A stretch of DNA of 63,259 bases, from IMG/VR virus record IMGVR_UViG_3300025108_000002, positions 1-63,259 of that record, one strand, 5' to 3'. The stretch is from a virus. This document shows positions 1-7,087 of the stretch, in pieces. A program made the position numbers and the translations under genes. The notes under the pieces are model-generated. The model did not search any database, was not told where the DNA came from, and saw nothing but the letters and a program-made list of their open reading frames with translations. Numbering within the stretch: the first letter of the stretch is position 1; each line of letters starts with the position of its first letter.

Positions 1-15
1 GCTAGACGAGTAGCT

Positions 16-197
16 TAACTAGGTATGATTAAAGGCGAACGAAGATTAATTAGAAGCATCATTGCATCACCTTCTATTCGGCTCGATGATTACACATAAG
101 TGAATAGCTAGCGGGAACTAGGTCAGGTTAGAGACGCAAGACAGGCTTCGCGACTCGGGCTACCGACGGGTATGAGGTTCGAATCCTCACTAGTTAC
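16..197 (+). ncRNA. Structured RNA with a tRNA-type T arm
   Basis: A T arm is clear: stem 173-177/185-189 around the loop TTCGAAT. The 3' acceptor-like strand CTAGTTA (190-196) can pair perfectly with TAACTAG at 16-22, or with six bases at 116-121. Between them lie a D-arm-like hairpin (122-124/133-135), a hairpin at 135-152 and a variable-arm-like hairpin (155-158/163-166). No standard seven-base anticodon loop forms, so this is not an ordinary tRNA. It may be a degenerate class II tRNA or a tRNA-like RNA. Confidence 0.4.
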
Positions 198-203
198 AAA
201 TAG

Positions 204-375
204 TACAGTATCACGGGTTGCAGAGTAATTTACTGCATGCACGGTGGAAGTCCGATTGTTGAAGCGGTGAGGGATCGTTATGAACTCGTGGAAACAGAGA
301 TAACTGTATTTATAAGCAGTAGTAAGTATAAGTCAGGGTACATACCGGTAAATGACGTGCATCTTATTACTGCTT
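204..375 (+). ncRNA. Two long stems in the structured RNA block
   Basis: Bases 204-212 pair with 299-308 (nine pairs, one bulged A) and enclose about 85 nt. Bases 314-326 pair with 363-375 (13 pairs including one G-U). No open reading frame of note crosses the region. The density of stems suggests a stable RNA, perhaps one transcript with the tRNA-like elements on both sides. No known family was recognised. Confidence 0.4.
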
Positions 376-378
376 TAT

Positions 379-488
379 GGGCGTGAAATGGTTAGACTAC
401 AAAATAGGTGGGCGAATGCTGTAAAGATACCGCGAGGAGCGGTACCTAAATTGTAGTAACGCAGGTTCGATTCCTGCCACGTCCACTA
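379..488 (+). ncRNA. tmRNA-like compact RNA with G3-U70 acceptor stem
   Basis: The acceptor stem is 379-385 with 478-484 (seven pairs), including G381-U482 at the 3-70 position, which is the alanine identity pair. The discriminator is A485, followed by CTA rather than CCA. The T arm is 461-465/473-477 with loop TTCGATT. The D region (386-395) has no stem. Where an anticodon stem should be there is a perfect 7-bp helix (396-402/451-457). It leads to TAGGT/ACCTA (405-409/444-448) and an ACCGC/GCGGT hairpin (429-433/439-443). An acceptor, stemless D loop, long helix 2 and T arm is the plan of the tmRNA tRNA-like domain, but the normal ~300-nt mRNA and pseudoknot part is absent. A tRNA with an inserted segment is the alternative. 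Confidence 0.5.
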
Positions 489-504
489 ATTTTAAATATA
501 AACT

Positions 505-693
505 ATGAACAGAAGAAAAGCGATTGCGCTAGCGTGCGTATTATTTATTGGCGGCTATATGGTCGGTGATAGAAATGGCAAACAAAAGAAAGTAAATGAA
601 ATCAAGCAAACAATGACAGAGCTAGAAATGGACTGGTATCATTGGCAAGATGTAGAAGCTATTATCGAAGACGAAGGCATTAATGGCTACTAA
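505..693 (+). CDS. Small membrane-anchored protein, unknown function
   Basis: 62 residues. An N-terminal hydrophobic segment (about residues 7-20) follows three basic residues, so the protein probably inserts in the inner membrane with a short charged cytoplasmic or periplasmic tail. It is the first gene after the structured RNA block. Its start lies at the edge of the terminal repeat, so its start region is present twice. A two-box promoter-like element begins right after its stop. No family was recognised. Confidence 0.6.
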   Translation: MNRRKAIALACVLFIGGYMVGDRNGKQKKVNEIKQTMTELEMDWYHWQDVEAIIEDEGINGY

Positions 694-730
694 TTTACAA
701 ACAAAATACGAACACTAACAGATAATAAAA
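694..730 (+). promoter_or_regulatory. Two-box promoter-like element, copy 1
   Basis: ACAAAC box starting at 697 and AACAGATAAT box starting at 717, exactly 20 bp apart, as in six other copies near the right end. It sits between the gene at 505 and the gene at 741 and is probably a phage early promoter. Confidence 0.6.
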
Positions 731-740
731 TAAAACAATT

Positions 741-962
741 ATGCAAAACAGACTAAATTTATGGCAAAGGCTAAAGCCTGAGTACAAAAAAACCCTCAAA
801 GAAACTAACAAAAAGTATTCTTACAAAATGGCTAGTATTAAAAAAGAGCTTAAAGACACATACTGGTTTACAGAAGTAAGATATGGCGTGGCTTTTGATA
901 TAATGATACCTAACGAGCTAGACTTTCTTGGCGATGCTTTTAACCCTAACAACAATGAGTGA
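741..962 (+). CDS. Hypothetical protein
   Basis: 73 residues, lysine-rich in the first 40 positions and acidic at the end. It is preceded by a copy of the two-box element and an A-rich leader. The stop overlaps the start of the next gene, which suggests translational coupling. No domain was recognised. Confidence 0.6.
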   Translation: MQNRLNLWQRLKPEYKKTLKETNKKYSYKMASIKKELKDTYWFTEVRYGVAFDIMIPNELDFLGDAFNPNNNE

Positions 963-1470
963 TACAATAAAAAAATGGCATGAAATGCAAGAAGAAGAAA
1001 AATATAAAAATGATATAAAAATGAAAAATAAAAAAATAATTACAGACAATTTAATAGAAAAAAGACTAAAAGAAAAAGGCCTGTCAATGTACGAGCCTGT
1101 AGATGACTCTCTACCTTTTATTAAAGATTATTATAATGTAGAAATAACAGACCAATGGGGCAAGACGCCTGATTTTTCTATATATCCAGAAAGCACATCT
1201 GACGGTTATGAAGTATGGGTTGCTACAAATGGCGATGGTAGAAATATATGTATAAATGAAGACGTATATTACTACGAATCAGACCTAGGTGATGTTTTAT
1301 ATCAAGCTATATCAGATGGATACAGTGAGCTTATATATGTAGACGATATGGAAAGTAGCTATTTTGAAGATGGTATAATGCAAGCTTGGGAAGATCTTAT
1401 CAAAGACAAAATCGAAGAGGTTGAAAACGAACTAATAGAGGAAGGTTATGAACTTGAAACAGTTGAATAA
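955..1470 (+). CDS. Acidic hypothetical protein
   Basis: 171 residues from the ATG at 955, which overlaps the preceding stop. An upstream in-frame ATG at 928 would add nine residues but lies deep in the previous gene. The composition is strongly acidic with many Tyr and Asp residues, and the C-terminal part (after about residue 140) looks helical. Acidic early phage proteins sometimes mimic DNA or inhibit host enzymes, but nothing here proves that. It overlaps the next start by one base. Confidence 0.65.
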   Translation: MSDTIKKWHEMQEEEKYKNDIKMKNKKIITDNLIEKRLKEKGLSMYEPVDDSLPFIKDYYNVEITDQWGKTPDFSIYPESTSDGYEVWVATNGDGRNICINEDVYYYESDLGDVLYQAISDGYSELIYVDDMESSYFEDGIMQAWEDLIKDKIEEVENELIEEGYELETVE

Positions 1471-1949
1471 TGAGTACTAGAAGCTTAACAATGGTAGTGC
1501 CTAGAGATATTTCATCTAAGTACGTTGATGGCTTTGCAATTAATCCATCTGAAATAGCTGACAATAGCTATGTAAACATGTATATACATCATGACGGTTA
1601 TCCTGAGTGGCAAGGTTATATGCTTGCTAAATGGGTACAATACATGCAGGAGTTTAAAGGTTTTACTAAATTTGGCGACCCATCAAGAGTAGCAGCACAT
1701 ATGGTAAAAGATTTTCACTATAATTCTCAGTACTTGTATCCAAGCGTTGAAAGTATAGACCACCAGTATACTTATATATTGTGGACTGGCAAGTCTGACG
1801 TGTGGATTAGTTGCTATGACCAATATAATAGTAAAAATGTTTTTGTATTACCCATACATAAAATTATAGAAAAATATTATGATGAAACATTAGACTATAG
1901 CGGTTCTCCGTGGATAAACTTAGCAGACACAAATCCATTAAATACTTAA
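1470..1949 (+). CDS. Conserved-looking phage protein, unknown function
   Basis: 159 residues, starting on the last base of the preceding stop. It is rich in aromatic residues and contains the stretch MYIHHDGYPEWQG near residue 47, a pattern I associate with uncharacterised phage and bacterial proteins that begin MSTRS. There is no membrane segment. Its place in the early overlapping cluster suggests a host-takeover or DNA-metabolism role, but this is not established. Confidence 0.65.
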   Translation: MSTRSLTMVVPRDISSKYVDGFAINPSEIADNSYVNMYIHHDGYPEWQGYMLAKWVQYMQEFKGFTKFGDPSRVAAHMVKDFHYNSQYLYPSVESIDHQYTYILWTGKSDVWISCYDQYNSKNVFVLPIHKIIEKYYDETLDYSGSPWINLADTNPLNT

Positions 1950-1950
1950 T

Positions 1951-2205
1951 ATGACAGAAAAAGAAATAGAATTAATATCGCAGCGCGTTGCTGAGTTAGT
2001 TATAACAGAGCTAATGTATCATACAGATACTTTTGTAGCTCCATCAACAGCAAATACTTATTTAGCTGAAGAAGACTTGCTCACTGAACTAGCTCAAGCA
2101 ATGACTGCTTTAGACTATAATCTTCAAAAAGAAAATTATGAAAAATGCAAGGAATTGCAAGAAAAAATAAAGAAAATTGAAAATAAACTTAAAAACTATA
2201 AATAA
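1951..2205 (+). CDS. Small helical protein
   Basis: 84 residues. It is predicted largely helical, with a charged coiled-coil-like C-terminal third rich in Lys, Glu and Leu. It starts two bases after the preceding stop and ends immediately before the ligase start. Function unknown. Confidence 0.6.
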   Translation: MTEKEIELISQRVAELVITELMYHTDTFVAPSTANTYLAEEDLLTELAQAMTALDYNLQKENYEKCKELQEKIKKIENKLKNYK

Positions 2206-3048
2206 ATGATAAAACCAATGCTCGCATACAAAGTAGGCACTAAAGATGTCGACTGGTCCGAGAAAGTGTTTATGCAACCAAAGCTAGACGGTGTAAGGTG
2301 CTTGATACAACTCGACGAAACAGGAAAAGTAATAGCTTATTCACGTACAGGAAAACCATGGCTTAACATAAGGCACATACTAAAAGACCTAAAACCTTGG
2401 TTCGACATGCACCCTGACATGATACTTGACGGTGAATTGTACAACCATGATCTACGTGATGACTTCGAACAGATTATATCTCTAGTTAGAACTCAAAAAC
2501 CAACTAGTTATATGCGTTCTAAAGCTAAAAAACTAGTACAATTTCATTGTTATGACTACGCACACGGTAATGAGCCATATGCACGTAGAATGTCTAACTT
2601 AAGTATAAGTGACTTTTATTCTTATTGTGTAAAATATGTTCCAACTTGGCAAGTTACATCTAATGGTCACGCCAACATGAAGCATAAAAGCTTCTTAGAA
2701 AAAGGCTACGAAGGCTCTATATTACGTCTAAATGCTCCGTATCAATGCAAGAGATCTTACAACCTGCAAAAGTTTAAAGACTTTCATGACGCAGAAGCTG
2801 TTATTGTAGGTTACGAAGCAGGTAAAGGCAAACGTAAAGGCACACTAGGTAAGTTCTTAATGCAAGACGAAGAAGGTGTAGAGTTCGGTTGTCCTCCAGG
2901 CAAAGGCTTTACTTACAAAGATCTAGCTAAAATTCAAGATAATATTCACGACTATATAGGTGAAGTTGCTACTTTCACGTACTTCGAACGTACTAAATCA
3001 GGCAACTACAGACACCCTATGTTTAAATGTTTACGTAACTATGAGTAA
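2206..3048 (+). CDS. ATP-dependent DNA ligase
   Basis: 280 residues. It seals nicks in double-stranded DNA using ATP and is needed for Okazaki-fragment joining and recombination. The nucleotidyltransferase motifs are in order: KLDGVR at 26-31 with Lys26 as the adenylated lysine, DGELYN at 75-80, EGSILR at 169-174 and LQKFKDF at 187-193. A short OB-fold region follows (about 198-280). The length fits the minimal phage and viral ligases (T7-like), with no extra N-terminal DNA-binding domain. It is the first clear replication gene of the plus-strand arm. Confidence 0.95.
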   Translation: MIKPMLAYKVGTKDVDWSEKVFMQPKLDGVRCLIQLDETGKVIAYSRTGKPWLNIRHILKDLKPWFDMHPDMILDGELYNHDLRDDFEQIISLVRTQKPTSYMRSKAKKLVQFHCYDYAHGNEPYARRMSNLSISDFYSYCVKYVPTWQVTSNGHANMKHKSFLEKGYEGSILRLNAPYQCKRSYNLQKFKDFHDAEAVIVGYEAGKGKRKGTLGKFLMQDEEGVEFGCPPGKGFTYKDLAKIQDNIHDYIGEVATFTYFERTKSGNYRHPMFKCLRNYE

Positions 3049-3148
3049 GTTAATATATCAACTATACAATGACAATATGATAAGCGAAGAAGTAGTACAC
3101 TTATTATTAGATGCACATTATAATAGAATAAGTAAAAAAAGATACTAA
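3041..3148 (+). CDS. 35-residue hypothetical protein
   Basis: It starts at the ATG at 3041, overlapping the end of the ligase gene by eight bases, and ends on the first base of the next start. The predicted peptide is helical and basic at its C-terminus. The tight overlap on both sides is the main evidence that it is translated. Confidence 0.5.
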   Translation: MSKLIYQLYNDNMISEEVVHLLLDAHYNRISKKRY

Positions 3149-3672
3149 TGAATATATTTTATTTAGATTCAGACCCTGTAAAAGCTGCACAGATACAATA
3201 TAATAAGCACGTGGTTAAAATGATCTTAGAATCAGCCCAAATGCTTTGCACTGCGCATCATCATTATGCAGACAAACATGAGTATGACAATAGTTATATA
3301 CCTTACGCAAAAGCACACTACAATCATCCATCAACTATATGGTGTAGACAAAATAGTAGACAATACTATTGGTTGTTTCATCATATGTTGGCTTTAGGTA
3401 ATGAATATACTAAACGTTATAAGAAAAAACATTTAAGTATAACTAAATGCTTTGATGCTTTAAAAAACTGTCCCGTAGGTATACCATTAGGTGGAGAGTT
3501 CAATGAACCTCCTCAATGTATGCCAGAACATTATAAGGTTCCAGGTTGTAGCATTACAGCTTACTGGAATTATTATGAGCAGGAAAAATATACAATAGCC
3601 ACAAAAGACGAACAATTAATATTTAGACCAGATGACAAGAAGAAAATTATACAAACATATGGAATCAAATGA
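3148..3672 (+). CDS. Conserved phage protein of the MNIFYLD-type, unknown function
   Basis: 174 residues. The N-terminus (LDSDPVKAAQIQYNKHVVKM) matches a pattern I recall from uncharacterised proteins in marine phages, with conserved Lys-His and several His and Trp residues (HHHY near residue 36, WCRQ near 65). There is no signal peptide or membrane segment. Its position beside ligase suggests DNA metabolism, but the activity is unknown. Confidence 0.7.
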   Translation: MNIFYLDSDPVKAAQIQYNKHVVKMILESAQMLCTAHHHYADKHEYDNSYIPYAKAHYNHPSTIWCRQNSRQYYWLFHHMLALGNEYTKRYKKKHLSITKCFDALKNCPVGIPLGGEFNEPPQCMPEHYKVPGCSITAYWNYYEQEKYTIATKDEQLIFRPDDKKKIIQTYGIK

Positions 3673-3757
3673 TTCCTTCGGAATTAAAACTAAAATTAAA
3701 AATTTTACAAAACCAAGGGTGACAAAAGCCCGTAAAGGTATTAAAGTAAGCAGCTAA
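3659..3757 (+). CDS. 32-residue basic peptide
   Basis: It begins with the ATG at 3659 inside the end of the preceding gene and stops in a TAATG overlap with the next gene (start 3757). It has ten Lys or Arg residues in 32 positions. Overlap at both ends and the absence of any other content in this gap support a real translated gene. Function unknown. Confidence 0.5.
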   Translation: MESNDSFGIKTKIKNFTKPRVTKARKGIKVSS

Positions 3758-4371
3758 TGTCACATGACAGAAACATAAAATGGTTGAATGATCGTAGAGT
3801 AAACTATAGGAGAGATCCTATTAGTGATAAACCTACGATCGAAACCTCATTGTATAGTTACTATGAAGATGGTACATACGAATGTTATCACTTGTTTCGT
3901 AGCAAAGCAAAGATAACAACGTACAGATCTTTAAAGTGGCACTTTTATGTTTTATATTTTCTTAATCAAGACAGCGGTTTACTGCCTTCAAACGTTTATG
4001 AGTTTATAGCAGACAAAGAAAACGGCTTTGTAACATTTTTTATTAGCGATAAAAAACTACAAGATATGATAGACGATGTCTTTGAGAACGGCGGTGAACC
4101 ACCTGTAAATAAAAAGCGTAAAATAATATTTAAAGACTATAGCGGTTTAACTTCTAACGAAAAGATGAGTATTGTCGGCAAGCTTGTTGGCAGATCTAGT
4201 CGTGTAGACGGCGAATCAATTTATCAATGCATGCTTGATCTAAATGACACAGGTAAAACAATAACATGGAGTAAAATAGCTAGTTTATTAAATTGCTCTA
4301 CTAGAACTATACAACGCAATCTAAATGATTGCTTGAGAAAAGAAAAAGCAATATTAAATGAAGAAATATGA
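3757..4371 (+). CDS. Helix-turn-helix DNA-binding protein
   Basis: 204 residues. A helix-turn-helix is visible near the C-terminus (about 169-190, containing TWSKIASLLNCSTRTIQRNL). The N-terminal 110 residues are aromatic-rich and resemble no family I know. It lies just upstream of a phage sigma factor, so a role in early-to-middle transcription switching is plausible. The start is set by the TAATG overlap with the preceding peptide gene. Confidence 0.65.
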   Translation: MSHDRNIKWLNDRRVNYRRDPISDKPTIETSLYSYYEDGTYECYHLFRSKAKITTYRSLKWHFYVLYFLNQDSGLLPSNVYEFIADKENGFVTFFISDKKLQDMIDDVFENGGEPPVNKKRKIIFKDYSGLTSNEKMSIVGKLVGRSSRVDGESIYQCMLDLNDTGKTITWSKIASLLNCSTRTIQRNLNDCLRKEKAILNEEI

Positions 4372-4478
4372 TTAAAGATTTTAACGAATGGATGGCAAGT
4401 ATAGGTAATATATACTACGCTGATAACAAACTAATGTCACAGGCATTTGAAAAGCTAGAAGAATATGAAAAAATATAA
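4368..4478 (+). CDS. 36-residue hypothetical protein
   Basis: It starts in an ATGA overlap with the preceding stop and runs 14 bases into the sigma factor gene. The composition is acidic and aromatic, and the C-terminal half is probably helical. The coupled overlaps on both sides are the main evidence for expression. Confidence 0.45.
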   Translation: MIKDFNEWMASIGNIYYADNKLMSQAFEKLEEYEKI

Positions 4479-5226
4479 TATACAAAACTACATAAGATAC
4501 AAAAACGACGTAAAGACTTCTATAGCAAACATGGAAGGTTTAATGTGGGACGAATACAGTAGAGATCAACTCATTGTTAAGTTCATGCCTCTTGTAGAAA
4601 ACCTAGCGCGTAAGTTTTCAACTACACAGCAAGCTTCAGGTGTTTTAAGTATTAACGACTTGTTGCAAATAGGTAATGAAGGTTTAGTTAAAGCTGTAGA
4701 CAAGCTTGACTGGGAAATGCTAAATGAATCAGAAGACATAGAGAAAACATTAAAATCGTTTTTTAGTAAAAGAATTAAAGGTAACATTAGACGTAGAATT
4801 GATATGGCTCGTGGCGATATGCGTATACCAGAACATAAGCTAAATGAAATACGTAAAAACCCTAAAGATAAAAAAATGGTTGAATTGTTTTTCAACTCTG
4901 TATTCTTAAGTATTGACGCTCAAGTTACAAACGATGACGAAGAGAATATGATATATCAAATAGCAGATAAATCAGAACCTTACAACATACAAATACTTAA
5001 TGTTTATTTAAAAGGTTTAATGAAAAAACATTTAAACCATAATGAATACGAAGCGTTAAGATTAAGCTACGGTTTAGACTGTAATAAGCATTCTGCAAAA
5101 GAAATAGCTGACCATTTAAAAATAAACGGTGTAAGTGCTTATGTGCGTGTTTCAGAGCTAAAAAAGCAAGCTGTACAAAAACTAATAGACAACGTAGATC
5201 ACTCGCAAGTGCTTGATATAGTGTAA
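4465..5226 (+). CDS. Phage RNA polymerase sigma factor
   Basis: 253 residues. Sigma-70 region 2 spans about 34-125: LIVKFMPLVENLARKF, then DLLQIGNEGLVKAVDKLD (core-binding helix) and FFSKRIKGNIRRRID. MRIPEHKLNEIR resembles the conserved end of this module in RpoD. Region 4 is at about 190-242 (LNHNEYEALRLSYG and a helix-turn-helix with SAKEIADHLKI). It should direct host RNA polymerase to phage promoters, most likely those of the minus-strand virion arm, since no phage RNA polymerase is seen. It follows a helix-turn-helix gene with overlap. Confidence 0.85.
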   Translation: MKKYNIQNYIRYKNDVKTSIANMEGLMWDEYSRDQLIVKFMPLVENLARKFSTTQQASGVLSINDLLQIGNEGLVKAVDKLDWEMLNESEDIEKTLKSFFSKRIKGNIRRRIDMARGDMRIPEHKLNEIRKNPKDKKMVELFFNSVFLSIDAQVTNDDEENMIYQIADKSEPYNIQILNVYLKGLMKKHLNHNEYEALRLSYGLDCNKHSAKEIADHLKINGVSAYVRVSELKKQAVQKLIDNVDHSQVLDIV

Positions 5227-5249
5227 GTTAAGCGAAGTGAAAAATGTAA

Positions 5250-5280
5250 ACAAACAATTAAACATGTAATTATAATAATA
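5250..5280 (+). promoter_or_regulatory. Possible degenerate two-box promoter element
   Basis: ACAAAC at 5250 is followed 20 bp later by an AT-rich box (TTATAATAAT) instead of AACAGATAAT. It lies in the 74-bp gap before the ERF gene, one of the few gaps in this arm, so a middle promoter here is plausible. Confidence 0.3.
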
Positions 5281-5300
5281 AGCAATTTAAACACAAACGA

Positions 5301-5855
5301 ATGACTATAAACGAAAAATTAGCGACAATCCAAACAAAGTTTAAATCGAAGAAAAGTAGATTTAACTCCTTCGGCAAGTATAACTTCAGATCAGCCGAAG
5401 ACATTCTCGAAGCAACAAAACCCTTTCTATTAGAGTTAGGAGTATCAGTCACAATCAATGAAAAGCTTGATGATATAGTAGGTCTACCTATTATGACATC
5501 AACAGCTACTATAACAGATGGTAAAGATTTTATGGAAGCTACAGCTATAGTTGGTGTAGACTTAAATCAAAAAGGTATGAATACACCTCAGCAATTTGGT
5601 TCAGCATCTTCATATGCTAAAAAATATGCATTAGGTAATTTATTTCTAATTGATGACACAGCTGACAGTGATGCAACAAATGATCATGGCAAAAAGAAAT
5701 TTGTGCCAAAAACAAACAAACCAACTTTAACCTCTAAAAAAGATCCAGCTTACGACAAAGCGGTTCAATACGTAGCAGCAGGTGGTAAAGTATCGGCTAT
5801 AAAAGCCAAGTATGCTCTTTCTCAAGAAGTAGAAGGCGCGTTAAACACACTATAA
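5301..5855 (+). CDS. ERF-family single-strand annealing protein
   Basis: 184 residues. ERF-type recombinases anneal complementary single strands during recombination-dependent replication and circularisation. The ERF core is visible: FNSFGKYNFRSAEDIL (21-36), the central strands with DGKDFMEATAIVGV, and the signature QQFGSASSYAKKYALGNLF (97-115), then an acidic DDTADSDA stretch. A lysine-rich linker and short C-terminal domain follow. It is paired with the exonuclease starting one base after its stop, the usual exonuclease-annealase arrangement. Confidence 0.85.
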   Translation: MTINEKLATIQTKFKSKKSRFNSFGKYNFRSAEDILEATKPFLLELGVSVTINEKLDDIVGLPIMTSTATITDGKDFMEATAIVGVDLNQKGMNTPQQFGSASSYAKKYALGNLFLIDDTADSDATNDHGKKKFVPKTNKPTLTSKKDPAYDKAVQYVAAGGKVSAIKAKYALSQEVEGALNTL

Positions 5856-5856
5856 T

Positions 5857-6588
5857 ATGAATAAAGAAAAAGCAATTGAAAAGTTACGAGATGACGAAAA
5901 TTACTACGGATCTTTCGGTAAGAAATATTTAAGTAATTCAGACATTAGTACCTTGCTTACAAACCCTTTGGCTTTAGGAAAGCAGCAAGCACCGCGACCT
6001 GCTTTTCTAGTTGGCGGATATTTTCATACAGCTATATTAGAGCCAGAAAAGCTCAATAAGTTTAAGATAATAGAAGCATCAACTAGAAATACTAAAGCAT
6101 ACAAAGAGATATCAGGTGGTGAACTATGCTTATTGCAACACGAGGTTGATACAATAGAGTTGATGACAGAAAAAATGTTAGCTAACGATATATGTAAAGG
6201 CTTGATACGTGATACAAATACAGAATACGAAACACCTGGTATAACAGAGCTTGAAGGTCAGTTATGGAAAGGTAAAGCAGATATAATAAACCATAATGAA
6301 AAGCTGATCATTGATTTGAAGACGACAGCGGATCTTAATAAGTTTAGATATTCAGCATCCAAGTACAACTACGATAGTCAAGCTTATATTTATAGTAAAC
6401 TATTTGGTTATGAAATGATTTTTATTGTTATAGATAAAACTACACATCAAATAGGTATATTTGACTGCTCACCAGAATTTTACGAACGTGGTAAGGACAA
6501 GGTCGAAAGAGCGGTGCAGGCTTATGAGTTATTTTATAAGTCTGAAGGCTTTGATCCTGCACAATATTTTATTAACAAAACCCTTTAA
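5857..6588 (+). CDS. PD-(D/E)XK exonuclease (RecE/YqaJ-like)
   Basis: 243 residues. It probably resects double-stranded DNA ends to give single strands for the adjacent ERF annealase. Motifs of the RecE C-terminal-type nuclease are visible: GGYFHTAILEPE (53-64), GKADIINHNEKLIIDLKTT (139-157) supplying the metal-binding Asp, Asp and Lys, and YDSQAYIY (172-179) with the conserved Gln and Tyr. The length fits the PDDEXK-like exonuclease VIII domain. Confidence 0.8.
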   Translation: MNKEKAIEKLRDDENYYGSFGKKYLSNSDISTLLTNPLALGKQQAPRPAFLVGGYFHTAILEPEKLNKFKIIEASTRNTKAYKEISGGELCLLQHEVDTIELMTEKMLANDICKGLIRDTNTEYETPGITELEGQLWKGKADIINHNEKLIIDLKTTADLNKFRYSASKYNYDSQAYIYSKLFGYEMIFIVIDKTTHQIGIFDCSPEFYERGKDKVERAVQAYELFYKSEGFDPAQYFINKTL

Positions 6589-6590
6589 TT

Positions 6591-6770
6591 ATGGCAAGAA
6601 CCAGAAAAAACCAAACAAAAATTTGTACAGTAACAGGAATTGAAACTAGTGTAAATAACTTTTACACAGGACAAAACCATGTTAAAGCAGTAGATAACAT
6701 GCGTAGAAATACAAATGCTACTAAAGATCAAATGCAAAGAATGTTTAATCAAATAAATAATTACGTATAA
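6591..6770 (+). CDS. 59-residue basic protein
   Basis: It starts two bases after the exonuclease stop and ends one base before the SSB start. It is rich in Arg, Lys and Asn, with a CTVTG stretch near residue 12 and a helical C-terminal half. Its position between exonuclease and SSB suggests a replication or recombination accessory. No family was recognised. Confidence 0.55.
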   Translation: MARTRKNQTKICTVTGIETSVNNFYTGQNHVKAVDNMRRNTNATKDQMQRMFNQINNYV

Positions 6771-6771
6771 T

Positions 6772-7077
6772 ATGGCTAGTATAATTAAATGTAGTATAAA
6801 CCTTACTAACATAGATAAATCAAAAGTTATCGATGGTAAAAAAGGTAAGTACTTGCCAATTACTATAACGTTAAATGATGAGCCGGATCAATTCGGTAAT
6901 CAAGGACCTGTAGTGATTGCACAGACAAAAGAAGAACGCGAAGCTAAAGTAGCTAAAACGTACTTAGGTAATGTTCAAGTCGTATGGACTAACGGTGACA
7001 ATGTTGCTGCTGCTCCAAGGCAAGATCAACCACAAGCAGCGCCGGCTGCAGCACCGGCAGATGATTTACCATTTTAA
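6772..7077 (+). CDS. Single-stranded DNA-binding protein
   Basis: 101 residues. Three things suggest an SSB-like role: a small beta-rich N-terminal domain (about 1-75), a flexible Ala/Pro/Gln linker, and an acidic C-terminal tip DDLPF that matches the SSB tail used to recruit replication partners. The neighbours (annealase, exonuclease, primase-helicase) fit. The OB fold cannot be proven by eye, so the assignment rests on tail and context. Confidence 0.7.
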   Translation: MASIIKCSINLTNIDKSKVIDGKKGKYLPITITLNDEPDQFGNQGPVVIAQTKEEREAKVAKTYLGNVQVVWTNGDNVAAAPRQDQPQAAPAAAPADDLPF

Positions 7078-7087
7078 ATTAAATTAA

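Larger units (their letters stand above)
1..509. repeat. Left copy of 509-bp direct terminal repeat
   Basis: Bases 1-509 are identical to 62751-63259. The repeat holds the structured RNA block and the first five bases of the open reading frame at 505. It is either a true direct terminal repeat, as in many podoviruses, or the overlap left when a circular or permuted genome was linearised. Its edge falls inside a start region, with no clean gene boundary, which slightly favours an assembly overlap. Confidence 0.97.

Noticed and set aside
200-375. RNase P RNA
   Set aside because: GTGGAAGTCCG resembles one conserved region, but the other conserved regions and the P4 pairing were not found.
113-488. 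Group I intron in a tRNA gene
   Set aside because: Some core-like phrases occur (for example TGTAAAGATACC), but the P3-P7 core is not complete and the insert at 403-450 is too short.
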